This document shows positions 53,105-63,950 of a stretch of 64,000 bases of DNA, piece after piece; positions within the stretch are counted from its first letter, which is position 1, and every line of letters starts with the position of its first letter. A program made the position numbers and the translations under genes. Under the pieces are notes generated by a model. The model worked only from the letters and a program-made list of their open reading frames with translations, made no database searches and was not told where the DNA came from. Origin of the DNA: Streptomyces hyderabadensis (GTDB lineage: Bacteria > Actinomycetota > Actinomycetes > Streptomycetales > Streptomycetaceae). The DNA lies in NCBI RefSeq assembly GCF_020404845.1, contig NZ_JAIOJZ010000045.1, forward strand, positions 1 through 64,000, given 5' to 3'.

Positions 53105-53296
53105 GTGACCGACCGAAGGCTCTGGTCCTACAAGGACATCGCGGCCCACATCCGCGTCCAGCCGGACACCGTGCGGTCGTACCGCAAGCACGGGCTGCTG
53201 CCGCCGCCCGACCACGTGGAGGGCGGAAAGCCGTACTGGTACGCGGAGACGGTCCGGGCCTGGGTGGCCTCCCGCCCCCGCAACCGCAACAGATAG
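53105..53296 (+). CDS. Small MerR/excisionase-type DNA-binding protein
   Basis: 63 residues, essentially a single winged-helix: LWSYKDIAAHIRVQPDTVRSYRKHGLLPPPD with the wing residues KPYWYAETVRAWVASRP. GGGAGG lies 8 bases before GTG53105. It has no effector domain. Such proteins are common in actinobacteria as small regulators or remnants. The gene lies 61 bases ahead of an acetyltransferase gene. Confidence 0.85.
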   Translation: MTDRRLWSYKDIAAHIRVQPDTVRSYRKHGLLPPPDHVEGGKPYWYAETVRAWVASRPRNRNR

Positions 53297-53356
53297 CGGC
53301 GGGAGCGAGGGAAAACCGTTCTGTGCCCCACCGGCGGGTGGGGCACAGTGCCGTGC

Positions 53357-53938
53357 ATGGACTTCTCCGTGAAACCCGTGCTCACCGGCGACAAGACCGT
53401 CCTGCGGCCGTTCACCACCGAGGACGCCGACGTGATGTGGGAGATCATCAACGATCCCGAGGTCGTCCGGTTCACCTTCGAGCCGAGCACCGAACTCACC
53501 CTCGACCGGCTGCGCTCCTGGTACGGCGTGCGCACCGCCGACCCCGACCGGCTCGACCTGGCCGTCACCGACCGGGCCACCGGCGAACTCGTCGGCGAGG
53601 TCGTCCTGTACGAGTGGGACCCGTCGGCCCGCAGCTGCACCTTCCGCACCCTCATGGGGCCCCGGGGCCGCGGCCGGGGGCTGGGCAGCGAGGCGACCCG
53701 GCTCGTCGTCGGGCACGCCTTCGAACAGGTCGGCCTGCACCGCGTCCAGCTGGAGGTCTACGCCGACAACCCGCGGGCCCGGCGGGTGTACGAGAAGGCC
53801 GGTTTCGTGGTGGAGGGGGTGCGGCGGGAGGCCGCCCTGCGCGGCGGCGAGTGGGTGGACGACGTGCTGATGGCGGTGCTGGATCACGAGTGGGCGGAGG
53901 CACGGACGCGCCGCGAGGGGGCGCAGGTGACGGGGTGA
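53357..53938 (+). CDS. GNAT acetyltransferase (RimJ/RimL-like)
   Basis: 193 residues from ATG53357 (GTG53348 possible). GNAT motif A is GPRGRGRGLGSEATRLVVGHAFEQ and motif B RVQLEVYADNPRARRVYEKAGFVVEG. The N-terminus LTGDKTVLRPFTTEDADVMW fits the N-acetyltransferase_3 subgroup, which modifies protein N-termini or small molecules and drugs. Ribosome site is weak. It ends 12 bases before the copper operator but is probably a separate unit. Confidence 0.88.
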   Translation: MDFSVKPVLTGDKTVLRPFTTEDADVMWEIINDPEVVRFTFEPSTELTLDRLRSWYGVRTADPDRLDLAVTDRATGELVGEVVLYEWDPSARSCTFRTLMGPRGRGRGLGSEATRLVVGHAFEQVGLHRVQLEVYADNPRARRVYEKAGFVVEGVRREAALRGGEWVDDVLMAVLDHEWAEARTRREGAQVTG

Positions 53939-53950
53939 ACCTCGCCTTTA

Positions 53951-53965
53951 TACCCCCTAGGGGTA
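53951..53965 (+). promoter_or_regulatory. CsoR-type copper operator
   Basis: TACCCCCTAGGGGTA, a near-perfect palindrome matching the TACCCC-GGGGTA operator of the copper repressor CsoR. It lies 71 bases before copZ. Confidence 0.85.
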
Positions 53966-54036
53966 AGGTGGGGCGTGTGGTCCCGGCCGGACCACGGGCA
54001 TCCGCCCACGCACGTCCCCCGACGAGGAGCAACGAC

Positions 54037-54279
54037 ATGACCGCCCAGACCGACACCACCCAGGGCTCCGTCACCACCGTCTACAAGGTGAGCGGAATGA
54101 GCTGCGGCCACTGCGAGGGCGCCGTCTCCGGCGAGATCTCCGGGATCGCGGGCGTCGCCTCCGTGCAGGCCGTCGCCGCCACGGGCGAGGTCACCGTGGT
54201 CTCCGAGACCCCGCTCGACGACGCGGCCATGCGCGCCGCCGTGGACGAGGCGGGCTTCGAGCTCGTCGGCCGGGTCTGA
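54037..54279 (+). CDS. copZ: Copper chaperone
   Basis: 80 residues, a single heavy-metal-associated domain with the copper site MSCGHC (Cys23, Cys26). It hands Cu(I) to the ATPase encoded next. GAGGAG precedes ATG54037. Translation ends 34 bases before copA; both should be induced by copper through the CsoR site upstream. Confidence 0.95.
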   Translation: MTAQTDTTQGSVTTVYKVSGMSCGHCEGAVSGEISGIAGVASVQAVAATGEVTVVSETPLDDAAMRAAVDEAGFELVGRV

Positions 54280-54313
54280 GCCCGGCGCATCCCCCCGTCC
54301 TGGAGTCCGGACC

Positions 54314-56599
<2,286 letters not shown>

Positions 56600-56704
56600 C
56601 CGGCAGTGGTCCGCATTTCACGCAGGTCGAGGGGCTGCACCTCTGGAGTCCGGCACGTCCCTCACATAAGCTCTTCACAAGGCTCGCGCATCTTCCTTAC
56701 GCTT

Positions 56705-56729
56705 GAGCCCCGTCCGGCGTACGGGGCTC
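56705..56729 (+). terminator. Terminator after copZ-copA
   Basis: GAGCCCCGT (56705-56713) pairs perfectly with ACGGGGCTC (56721-56729), 106 bases after the copA stop. Confidence 0.8.
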
Positions 56730-56739
56730 TTGCGCACCT

Positions 56740-57128
56740 AACGGACATATGCAAGAGACGCAGATCACAGTGATGCGAACGTAACCATCGAAGGGGTTCG
56801 AAGGTCTAAGTTGGCGATGTCAGGCAGCGTCTTGGGGGGCGCCACCTGGCATCTGGGGATGTCTTGGGGGACTTTCCCAGAGCTGCGTTGCCGGGACACG
56901 TACACCGGGAAGCTTTGAGCGGCCCTCCCGGGCGTGCGCTGTCCCGGCAGACCGCACGAAGAGCACCACGAGCGAAGAGCACGAGCGAAGAGCAGAAGAG
57001 CACGACACAGCGATTCAGGCGCTGTCCTCACAGACGCCCGGCCGGATCCCGTGGGGGGAATCCGCACCGGGACATGGGAAGGCGCCCTGGTTCGTCGGCC
57101 CGTGGGGGGACCGGCGCCAGGGCGCCTT
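56740..57128 (+). ncRNA. Candidate structured RNA with terminator hairpin
   Basis: About 390 bases with no convincing protein frame between copA and citA. CTTGGGGGG/CTTGGGGGA occurs at 56829-56866 and CGTGGGGGGA at 57051-57060 and 57101-57110, four G-runs in similar contexts. A purine-rich repeat (GAAGAGCACGAGC) covers 56955-57003. It ends in a 12-bp perfect stem (57079-57090 with 57117-57128) followed by CTTCTTCCTT, a good terminator for a rightward transcript. The promoter is not clear. A non-coding RNA or a regulatory leader is the best reading; identity unknown. Confidence 0.4.
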
Positions 57129-57177
57129 CTTCCTTACTGCCGTGCGACGCGCTTTCTTACTGCTGTGCAACACGCGA

Positions 57178-57237
57178 GAAGGGGCGCGGGGAACTGCGCG
57201 ACCAGCCACAAGGCTGCCGCAGCCACCCGCGCCCCTC
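57178..57237. repeat. Streptomyces intergenic palindromic repeat
   Basis: GGGGCGCGGGGAACTGCGCG followed by ACCAGCC and closing with GCGCCCC. I recognise this as a very common short palindromic element between Streptomyces genes. It lies just downstream of the citA stop. Confidence 0.75.
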
Positions 57238-57279
57238 AGCGACGAACTCCTGGGCGCACGGCACCTACACCGGCAGGTG

Positions 57280-58569
57280 TCAGCGCTCCTCGACGGGGAT
57301 GAAGTCGCGCTCGACGACGCCCGTGTAGATCTGGCGCGGGCGGCCGATGCGGGAGCCCGGCTCCTTGATCATCTCGTGCCACTGGGCGATCCAGCCCGGC
57401 AGCCGGCCGAGAGCGAACAGGACCGTGAACATCTCGGTCGGGAAGCCCATGGCCCGGTAGATCAGGCCGGTGTAGAAGTCGACGTTCGGGTAGAGGCTGC
57501 GCGAGACGAAGTAGTCGTCGGAGAGCGCGTGCTCCTCCAGCTTCAGGGCGATGTCCAGCAGCTCGTCGGACTTGCCGAGGGCGGAGAGCACATCGTGCGC
57601 GGCGGCCTTGATGATCTTGGCGCGCGGGTCGAAGTTCTTGTAGACCCGGTGGCCGAAGCCCATCAGGCGGACGCCGTCCTCCTTGTTCTTCACCTTGCGG
57701 ATGAAGGAGTCGACGTCGCCGCCCGCGTCGCGGATGCCTTCGAGCATCTCCAGCACCGACTGGTTGGCGCCGCCGTGCAGCGGGCCCCACAGGGCGTTGA
57801 TGCCGGCGGAGATCGAGGCGAACATGTTCGCCTGCGAGGAGCCGACCAGGCGGACCGTGGAGGTCGAGCAGTTCTGCTCGTGGTCCGCGTGCAGGATCAG
57901 CAGCTTGTCGAGGGCCGCGACGACCGTCGGGTCCAGCTCGTACTCCTGCGCCGGCACCGAGAACGTCATGCGCAGGAAGTTCTCGACGTAGCCGAGGTCG
58001 TTGCGCGGGTAGACGAACGGGTGGCCGATCGACTTCTTGTACGCGTACGCCGCGATCGTCGGAAGCTTCGCGAGCAGCCGGATCGTGGAGAGGTTGCGCT
58101 GCCGCTCGTCGAACGGGTTGTGGCTGTCCTGGTAGAACGTCGACAGCGCGGAGACGACCGACGACAGCATGGCCATCGGGTGCGCGTCGCGCGGGAAGCC
58201 CTTGTAGAAGTTCTTGACGTCCTCGTGCAGCAGGGTGTGCTGCGTGATCTCGTCCTTGAACGCGGACAGCTCGTCGACGGTCGGCAGCTCGCCGTTGATC
58301 AGCAGGTAGGCCACCTCCACGAAGGAGGAGCGCTCGGCCAGCTGCTCGATCGGGTAGCCGCGGTACCGGAGGATGCCGGCTTCGCCGTCCAGATAGGTGA
58401 TGGCGGATTTGTAGGCGGCGGTGTTGCCGTAACCGCTGTCCAGCGTCACCAGACCGGTCTGGGCGCGGAGCTTCCCGATGTCGAAGCCCTTGTCACCGAC
58501 GGTGCTGTCGATCACCGGGTAGGTGTACTCGCCGTCGCCGTACCGCAGTACTACAGAGTTGTCGCTCAC
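57280..58569 (-). CDS. citA: Citrate synthase
   Basis: 429 residues, the size of the S. coelicolor enzyme. Condenses oxaloacetate and acetyl-CoA in the TCA cycle. Active-site blocks: SISAGINALWGPLHGGANQSV (His), LMGFGHRVYKNFDPRA (His) and YPNVDFYTGLIYRAMG (Asp). The N-terminal domain (VLRYGDGEYTYPVIDSTVG) is that of hexameric, Gram-negative-like type II enzymes. GAGGGAA precedes GTG58569. A long perfect palindrome lies about 110-130 bases upstream. Confidence 0.97.
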   Translation of the reverse strand: MSDNSVVLRYGDGEYTYPVIDSTVGDKGFDIGKLRAQTGLVTLDSGYGNTAAYKSAITYLDGEAGILRYRGYPIEQLAERSSFVEVAYLLINGELPTVDELSAFKDEITQHTLLHEDVKNFYKGFPRDAHPMAMLSSVVSALSTFYQDSHNPFDERQRNLSTIRLLAKLPTIAAYAYKKSIGHPFVYPRNDLGYVENFLRMTFSVPAQEYELDPTVVAALDKLLILHADHEQNCSTSTVRLVGSSQANMFASISAGINALWGPLHGGANQSVLEMLEGIRDAGGDVDSFIRKVKNKEDGVRLMGFGHRVYKNFDPRAKIIKAAAHDVLSALGKSDELLDIALKLEEHALSDDYFVSRSLYPNVDFYTGLIYRAMGFPTEMFTVLFALGRLPGWIAQWHEMIKEPGSRIGRPRQIYTGVVERDFIPVEER

Positions 58570-58674
58570 GTCTTCCCTCACCGACGTAGTGCCTCATCTT
58601 CGAGGTGCCCTGACTGTCTCTACCATCCCCCACTTGGCTCAGGAGAGTGCACTCGGGGTCGACCATCGGGCCTA

Positions 58675-58697
58675 TTGGCGGCACTCAGTGCCGCCAA
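58675..58697. promoter_or_regulatory. Perfect 11+1+11 palindrome upstream of citA
   Basis: TTGGCGGCACT (58675-58685), one base, AGTGCCGCCAA (58687-58697). Located 106-128 bases before the citA start in a 237-base intergenic region. A second palindrome TGATCGATCA is at 58760-58769 next to a T7 run. The first looks like a repressor or activator site; the protein is not known. Confidence 0.6.
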
Positions 58698-58806
58698 CTT
58701 GCTCATCCTGCCCCCTCCGGAGCCCATCCGGAAGTGCTGTGTGACCTTTGCGACTCATTTGATCGATCATTTTTTTCACACGGGCCGAGAGGTTTACCGC
58801 AAGGTT

Positions 58807-61068
58807 TCACGGCCGGGGTCCGGCGAGCCGGAAGTCGAGCGCCGTGCACCGCCGCCCGGCCGACACCGTCCGCACCGCCTGCCCGATCGCCTTGCGCGAG
58901 CCGACGAGGACGACCAGTCGCTTCGCCCGGGTGACCGCCGTGTACAGCAGGTTCCGCTGGAGCATCATCCAGGCCCCGGTCGTCACCGGGATCACGACGG
59001 CCGGGTACTCGCTCCCCTGCGACCGGTGGATGGTGACCGCGTACGCGTGGGCCAGCTCGTCCAGTTCGTCGAAGTCGTACGGCACCTCCTCGTCCTCGTC
59101 GGTCAGCACCGTGAGGCGCTGGTCCACCGGGTCGAGCGAGGTGACGACGCCCACGGTGCCGTTGAAGACGCCGTTCTCGCCCTTCTCGTAATTGTTGCGG
59201 ATCTGGGTGACCTTGTCGCCGACCCGGAAGACCCGTCCGCCGAACCGCTTCTCCGGCACGTCCGGGCGGCCCGGGGTGACGGCCTGCTGGAGCAGCCCGT
59301 TCAGCGTCCCGGCGCCGGCGGGCCCGCGGTGCATGGGGGCCAGTACCTGCACGTCCCGGCGCGGGTCGAGCCCGAACTTCGCGGGGATGCGGCGCGCGGC
59401 GACATCCACGGTGAGCCGCCCCGCCTCCTCGGTGTCGTCCTCGACGAAGAGGAAGAAGTCCTTCATCCCGTCGGTGACGGGATGCTGCCCGGCGTTGATC
59501 CGGTGCGCGTTGGTGACCACGCCGGACTGCTGGGCCTGCCGGAAGACGCGGGTGAGCCGTACGGCGGGGACCGGACTGCCGGGCGCCAGCAGGTCGCGCA
59601 GCACCTCCCCGGCCCCGACGCTGGGCAACTGGTCGACGTCCCCGACGAGCAGCAGGTGGGCGCCGGGCGGCACGGCTTTCGCGAGCTTGTTGGCGAGCAG
59701 CAGATCGAGCATCGACGCCTCGTCGACCACCACCAGGTCGGCGTCGAGCGGCCGCTCCCGGTCGTAGGCCGCGTCGCCGCCGGGCTTCAGCTCCAGCAGC
59801 CGGTGCACGGTGGACGCCTCGGCGCCGGTCAGCTCGGCGAGCCGCTTGGCGGCCCGCCCGGTGGGCGCGGCGAGCACGACCTTCGCCTTCTTGGCCCGCG
59901 CCAGCTCCACGATCGACCGGACGGTGAAGGACTTGCCGCAGCCCGGTCCGCCGGTGAGGACTGCGACCTTCTCGCTGAGCGCGAGCTTGACGGCCTCCTC
60001 CTGCTCGGGCGCGAGTTCGGCGCCCGTGCGCCCCTTCAGCCACCCGAGCGCCTTGTCCCAGGCCACGTCCTGGAAGCCGGGCATCCGGTCCTCGTCCGTG
60101 TGGAGCAGACGGCGCAACTGCCCGGCCAGGGCCAGCTCGGCCCGGTGGAAGGGCACGAGATAGACGGCGGTGATCGGCTCACCCCCCTCCGGGTGCGGCA
60201 CCTTCTCCCGCACGACTCCGGGGTCCTCGTCCGGCTCCTCCGGCTCGGCGGCCAGCTCGCCCAGGCACTCGATGACGAGCCCGGTGTCCACCTGGAGCAG
60301 CTTGACCGCGTCGGCGATCAGCTTCTCCTCCGGGAGGTAGCAGTGCCCCTGGTCGGTGGCCTGCGACAGCGCGTACTGCAGCCCGGCCTTGACCCGCTCC
60401 GGGCTGTCGTGCGGGATCCCGACGGACTGGGCGATCTTGTCGGCGGTGAGGAAGCCGATGCCCCAGACGTCGGCGGCGAGCCGGTAAGGCTGGTTCTTCA
60501 CGACGGAGATCGAGGCGTCCCCGTACTTCTTGTAGATCCGCACGGCGATGGAGGTGGACACCTCCACGGTCTGGAGGAAGAGCATCACCTCCTTGATCGC
60601 CTTCTGCTCCTCCCAGGCGTCGGCGATCTTCTTCGTCCGCTTGGGCCCGAGACCGGGCACCTCGATCAGCCGCTTGGGCTCCTCCTCGATGACGGTGAGG
60701 GTGTCGACGCCGAAGTGCTGCGTGATCCGGTCCGCGAAGACCGGCCCGATCCCCTTGACCAGCCCGGACCCGAGGTAACGCCGGATGCCCTGGACGGTGG
60801 CGGGCAGGACGGTCGTGTAGTTCTCGACGTGGAACTGCTTGCCGTACTGGGGGTGCGACCCCCAGCGGCCCTCCATCCGCAGGGACTCCCCCACCTGCGC
60901 ACCGAGCAGCGCGCCGACGACGGTCAGCAGGTCGCCGGCGCCTCTGCCGGTGTCGACACGGGCGACGGTGTAGCCGTTCTCCTCGTTGGCGTACGTGATC
61001 CGCTCCAGGACGCCTTCGAGCGTGGCGAGCCGCCGCTCACCGGGGGCCGCGGGGGGCTGGTCGGTCAT
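58807..61068 (-). CDS. recD2: RecD2-type DNA helicase
   Basis: 753 residues. N-terminal OB/beta region (ATLEGVLERITYANEENGYTV) and helix-hairpin-helix segments (IEVPGLGPKRTKKIADAW) mark the RecD2 group, which works without RecBC. Helicase motifs: Walker A LTGGPGCGKSFTVRSI, Walker B VVVDEASMLD, motif III LLVGDVDQLPSVGAGEVL and the C-terminal AVTIHRSQGSEYPAV with YTAVTRAKR. It is a 5'-3' helicase linked to repair and stress tolerance in other bacteria. ATG61068 begins MTDQPPAAPG; longer in-frame starts extend into non-coding-like sequence. The start is divergent from the Uma2 gene. Confidence 0.9.
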   Translation of the reverse strand: MTDQPPAAPGERRLATLEGVLERITYANEENGYTVARVDTGRGAGDLLTVVGALLGAQVGESLRMEGRWGSHPQYGKQFHVENYTTVLPATVQGIRRYLGSGLVKGIGPVFADRITQHFGVDTLTVIEEEPKRLIEVPGLGPKRTKKIADAWEEQKAIKEVMLFLQTVEVSTSIAVRIYKKYGDASISVVKNQPYRLAADVWGIGFLTADKIAQSVGIPHDSPERVKAGLQYALSQATDQGHCYLPEEKLIADAVKLLQVDTGLVIECLGELAAEPEEPDEDPGVVREKVPHPEGGEPITAVYLVPFHRAELALAGQLRRLLHTDEDRMPGFQDVAWDKALGWLKGRTGAELAPEQEEAVKLALSEKVAVLTGGPGCGKSFTVRSIVELARAKKAKVVLAAPTGRAAKRLAELTGAEASTVHRLLELKPGGDAAYDRERPLDADLVVVDEASMLDLLLANKLAKAVPPGAHLLLVGDVDQLPSVGAGEVLRDLLAPGSPVPAVRLTRVFRQAQQSGVVTNAHRINAGQHPVTDGMKDFFLFVEDDTEEAGRLTVDVAARRIPAKFGLDPRRDVQVLAPMHRGPAGAGTLNGLLQQAVTPGRPDVPEKRFGGRVFRVGDKVTQIRNNYEKGENGVFNGTVGVVTSLDPVDQRLTVLTDEDEEVPYDFDELDELAHAYAVTIHRSQGSEYPAVVIPVTTGAWMMLQRNLLYTAVTRAKRLVVLVGSRKAIGQAVRTVSAGRRCTALDFRLAGPRP

Positions 61069-61134
61069 GATCCGACGGTACCGGTGGGGACTGACAGGGA
61101 GGTCGGAGAGTCGCCTTCTCAGTACTCTGGGCTC

Positions 61135-61707
61135 ATGGACTACGCCAAGATGCGCGCCATCGCCGCGGAGCTCGGGGCCTACTCGGAGCGGCTCGAGGGG
61201 TCGTGGAGCGTAGAGATCGGGCCGTCCGGTCCGATACTGGCGATGAGGTGCCCGTCGAAGCGGCACGAGGGCACGGTCCGCCGCATCTGCAAGCAGTTGG
61301 ACGCGCAACTGCCCGGCACCCACCCCGGCTACATCTGCGCGAACGGCCCCGAGATCGAGCACCCCGCCATCGGCCGTATGCGCCGCCCCGACGCCGTCGT
61401 CATCCCCGAAGCCACCCTCGACGAAGAGGGCCTGGCCGTCGACGCGACGCAGGTGCTGGCTGCCGTCGAGATCGTCTCACCGTCCAACCCGAGCAACGAC
61501 TACGACGAGAAGCTGGCTGATTATCCGGCCATGAGCATCCCGCACTACATGATCGTCGACCCGCGCACCGGCACGATCGAGGTGCATTCCGAGCCGTGCA
61601 AGGGCCGCTACAGCAGCAAGGAGCCGTACATCTTCGGCGACGCGGTGCCGTTCGGGCCGTGGACGGTGGAGACGTCGGAGTTCCGCCGGTACGGCAGGGA
61701 CGGCTGA
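61135..61707 (+). CDS. Uma2-family (PD-(D/E)XK) protein
   Basis: 190 residues. Uma2/DUF820 core: MRRPDAVVIPE, VLAAVEIVSPSNPSNDYDEKLADYPAM and HYMIVDPRTGTIEVH, with the nuclease-fold Asp, Glu and Lys in place. Family members are very common in Streptomyces and are predicted nucleases without settled function. TACTCT lies only 7 bases before ATG61135 and there is no ribosome site, so a leaderless transcript is likely. Confidence 0.88.
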   Translation: MDYAKMRAIAAELGAYSERLEGSWSVEIGPSGPILAMRCPSKRHEGTVRRICKQLDAQLPGTHPGYICANGPEIEHPAIGRMRRPDAVVIPEATLDEEGLAVDATQVLAAVEIVSPSNPSNDYDEKLADYPAMSIPHYMIVDPRTGTIEVHSEPCKGRYSSKEPYIFGDAVPFGPWTVETSEFRRYGRDG

Positions 61708-61739
61708 CGCCGGTTGTCCATGGTGCGGCGGAGGGGAGC

Positions 61740-62294
61740 ATGGGGCTGACCTACGGCTACGACGTCTATCTGCGTCCCCGGAACGTCCCGGGGGCGCTGG
61801 CCGCCGTGGCCGAGTTGGCGCCCCCGTCCCGTGACGTGCCGCCGCTCGACGTCACACTGCCCGGCGGCGAGCGGATCACCCTCCCGTTCACGTCCGGCTT
61901 CCGCAGCGAGCCGGTCGACTGCTCCTCGGTCGACACGTTCGACCTGGACACGTCCCTCATGTTCCCGGTCGACGACGCGGTGCGGGCGTACGCGGAGTCC
62001 TACGGACTCCCGCCCGAGGAGAACGGGCGGGTCCGGATCGGGTACGTCTACCTGACGGTCCGGTTCCGGTCCTTCCTCGATCCCCGGTACACCTCCCTGG
62101 AGTTCTGGGCGGCTACGTCGGGCATGAGCCGCCTGTTCGAGCGGTCGGCGAGCATCAGGAGAACGTTCACCGACCTCGCCGCCGCCGTCGGCGCCGAGTG
62201 CTGCCAGTTCGACGTGGGCGACGGCAGCCCCGGGGAGGTGTGCTGGGTCAGCGGGGAGGCGGGCTTCCCTCCACCGCCGCGAGGAAGCGCGTGA
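61740..62294 (+). CDS. Streptomyces-type hypothetical protein
   Basis: 184 residues, no recognised family. Starts MGLTYGYDVYLRPRNVPGAL; GAGGGGAG lies just before ATG61740. It has a beta-rich pattern (VRIGYVYLTVRFRSFLDPRY; LEFWAATSGMSRLFERS). No signal or membrane segment. Soluble cytoplasmic protein of about 20 kDa. The 3' end overlaps the DUF397 gene on the other strand by 47 bases. Confidence 0.75.
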   Translation: MGLTYGYDVYLRPRNVPGALAAVAELAPPSRDVPPLDVTLPGGERITLPFTSGFRSEPVDCSSVDTFDLDTSLMFPVDDAVRAYAESYGLPPEENGRVRIGYVYLTVRFRSFLDPRYTSLEFWAATSGMSRLFERSASIRRTFTDLAAAVGAECCQFDVGDGSPGEVCWVSGEAGFPPPPRGSA

Positions 62295-62436
62295 AGGCGG
62301 CGCGGGGGAAGGTGAGGGCGGCTCGGGCGGGGGCCTTGCTGTCACGGACGGCTACGTGGGTGGCAGAGGTGGCTATCTCCACGCAGTTGTTGCCGTCGCC
62401 CTCGCCGGAGTAGGACGACTTGCGCCAGTTGTCCAT
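62248..62436 (-). CDS. DUF397 protein
   Basis: 62 residues: WRKSSYSGEGDGNNCVEIA and HVAVRDSKAP are the DUF397 signature. These small acidic proteins are regularly encoded next to Xre/DUF5753 regulators and are thought to counteract or modulate them. It starts six bases after the stop of such a regulator, so the pair is an operon. The coding region overlaps a convergent gene. Confidence 0.92.
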   Translation of the reverse strand: MDNWRKSSYSGEGDGNNCVEIATSATHVAVRDSKAPARAALTFPRAAFTRFLAAVEGSPPPR

Positions 62437-62442
62437 TGGTGC

Positions 62443-63282
62443 TCACAGCTCCTTCGTCAGCCGGTGGATGAAGACACGCGATCGATCCGGGTCGAGCGAG
62501 ACTGCTTCCACCTTACGGAAGCGCGTTCGATAGGCGCCGAGCTGGGCTTCGGAGTCAATGAGGAACGCACCGTGCGGCGCATCGCGCGCGACCGTATCCA
62601 GCTTGCGTACAGGCCCACCGATGTACGTCATCGTGCTTGAGGCCCTTGCGAACCCATCCAGGTCGAACGGGATAACCCGCAAGGTGATTCGGTCGGCCTC
62701 GGAAATCTCCAGAAGGCGGACGAGTTGGGACCGCGTGGCAGCGCGATCACCGACCCTGATGCGAAGTGCGGACTCGTGGATCACGATCTCGTGGGGGAAC
62801 GTGGCTCTCCCCTGCCTCGTCAGCCGATGACGCACCCGCAACTCCAACTCCTCGTCGGTCAGTTCGGGAATCCTCGACGAGAAGACGGCCCGGGCGTAGT
62901 CCTCCGTCTGCAAGAGGCCCGGCACATACAGGATGGCCACATCCTGCTGGAAGGTGGCGTGGTGATCCAGTTCGGCCAGATCTAGAAAAGGCGTGGGAAG
63001 CAGCTCTCGGTACTCCTCCCACCAACCCCTTGTGCGGTCAGTGGCCATTTCCACCAGGGCATCGACGAGTTCCTCGTCCGTGCAGGCGTAATGGGAAGCG
63101 AGACGCCTGAGCCGCTGCTCACTGACTCCCGAGAGTCCTGCCTCGATCTGACTGATCTGGACGTTGCTGACACCAAGCATGCTCGCGGCCTGCCGAGCGG
63201 TGAGGCCGGCCGCCTCACGGAGTTTGCGCAGCTCCACCGCCAGGCGCAGTTGACGCGCCGTTGGTTCGCGCCTCGTGGGCAA
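62443..63282 (-). CDS. Xre/DUF5753 regulator (WhiJ/AbaA-locus type)
   Basis: 279 residues. N-terminal helix-turn-helix (LREAAGLTARQAASMLGVSNVQISQIEAG) and C-terminal DUF5753 (VAILYVPGLLQTEDYARAVF; HEIVIHESALRIRVG). The start is TTG63282 with GAGGAG 6 bases upstream. Such regulators with DUF397 partners control development or antibiotic production in several Streptomyces loci. The pair is divergent from an anti-sigma-factor-like ATPase gene, which completes the typical three-gene locus. Confidence 0.9.
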   Translation of the reverse strand: MPTRREPTARQLRLAVELRKLREAAGLTARQAASMLGVSNVQISQIEAGLSGVSEQRLRRLASHYACTDEELVDALVEMATDRTRGWWEEYRELLPTPFLDLAELDHHATFQQDVAILYVPGLLQTEDYARAVFSSRIPELTDEELELRVRHRLTRQGRATFPHEIVIHESALRIRVGDRAATRSQLVRLLEISEADRITLRVIPFDLDGFARASSTMTYIGGPVRKLDTVARDAPHGAFLIDSEAQLGAYRTRFRKVEAVSLDPDRSRVFIHRLTKEL

Positions 63283-63494
63283 TGACGACTCCTCACCTCA
63301 ACGCGTCTACGGACACGACTCGTTCGGGGTGAAGATTACGCGACCAGCTTGCCCCGCCGAAACTTTAAGGTCTACCGTCAGTGATGCGGCGCACACCGTG
63401 CGAAACCGGAAGCGCACCGTTCCGTCCTGCCACGACGGCTCCGGCAATGACACCGGTCCGCCCCTAACTCCCCTCACAGCTAAGGGAATCCCTC

Positions 63495-63905
63495 ATGCCT
63501 GAAAACGAACCCTGGGAGTACTCCCTCTACATCCCCAACGACCTGCGCGCCGTCACCATCAGCCGCCGCACCCTCCGCCTGGTCCTCACCATGCACGGCC
63601 TGATCCGCCTCGTGGACGTGGCCGAACTGCTCGCCACCGAGCTGGTCTCCAACGCCGTACGGCACACCAAGGGCACCGCCGCCCTCCGCATCCGCTGGTC
63701 GCCGCCGGGCACGTTGCGGATCGGGGCGTGGGACGCGGATCCGGAACCGCCCGAGCCGCCCGCGCGGTTCGAGAGGGGGCCGGAGCTGGAGGAGGGGCGG
63801 GGGCTGGCGCTGGTGCGGGCCTGCGCCGACGTATGGGGCTGGCACCCGCTGGCCAGACACGGCAACCGGGGGAAGTACGTGTGGTGCGAGCTGTCGGCGG
63901 CCTGA
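63495..63905 (+). CDS. HATPase_c anti-sigma-factor-like protein
   Basis: 136 residues, a single GHKL ATPase domain: N box ELLATELVSNAVRHT, G1 IGAWDADP and G2-like EEGRGLALVRACADVWGW. Similar to SpoIIAB/RsbW-type kinases without a known partner. AAGGGA lies 7 bases before ATG63495. Encoded opposite the Xre/DUF397 pair, across 212 bases, as in whiJ-like clusters. Confidence 0.9.
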   Translation: MPENEPWEYSLYIPNDLRAVTISRRTLRLVLTMHGLIRLVDVAELLATELVSNAVRHTKGTAALRIRWSPPGTLRIGAWDADPEPPEPPARFERGPELEEGRGLALVRACADVWGWHPLARHGNRGKYVWCELSAA

Positions 63906-63950
63906 GAAACCCGGCGACATCGGCGATCATCCCCGGGATACTGGCCGCCC

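Noticed and set aside
56864..57328. A 154-codon plus-strand protein after copA
   Set aside because: It runs through the terminator hairpin and a common intergenic repeat and into citA on the other strand; composition is not protein-like.
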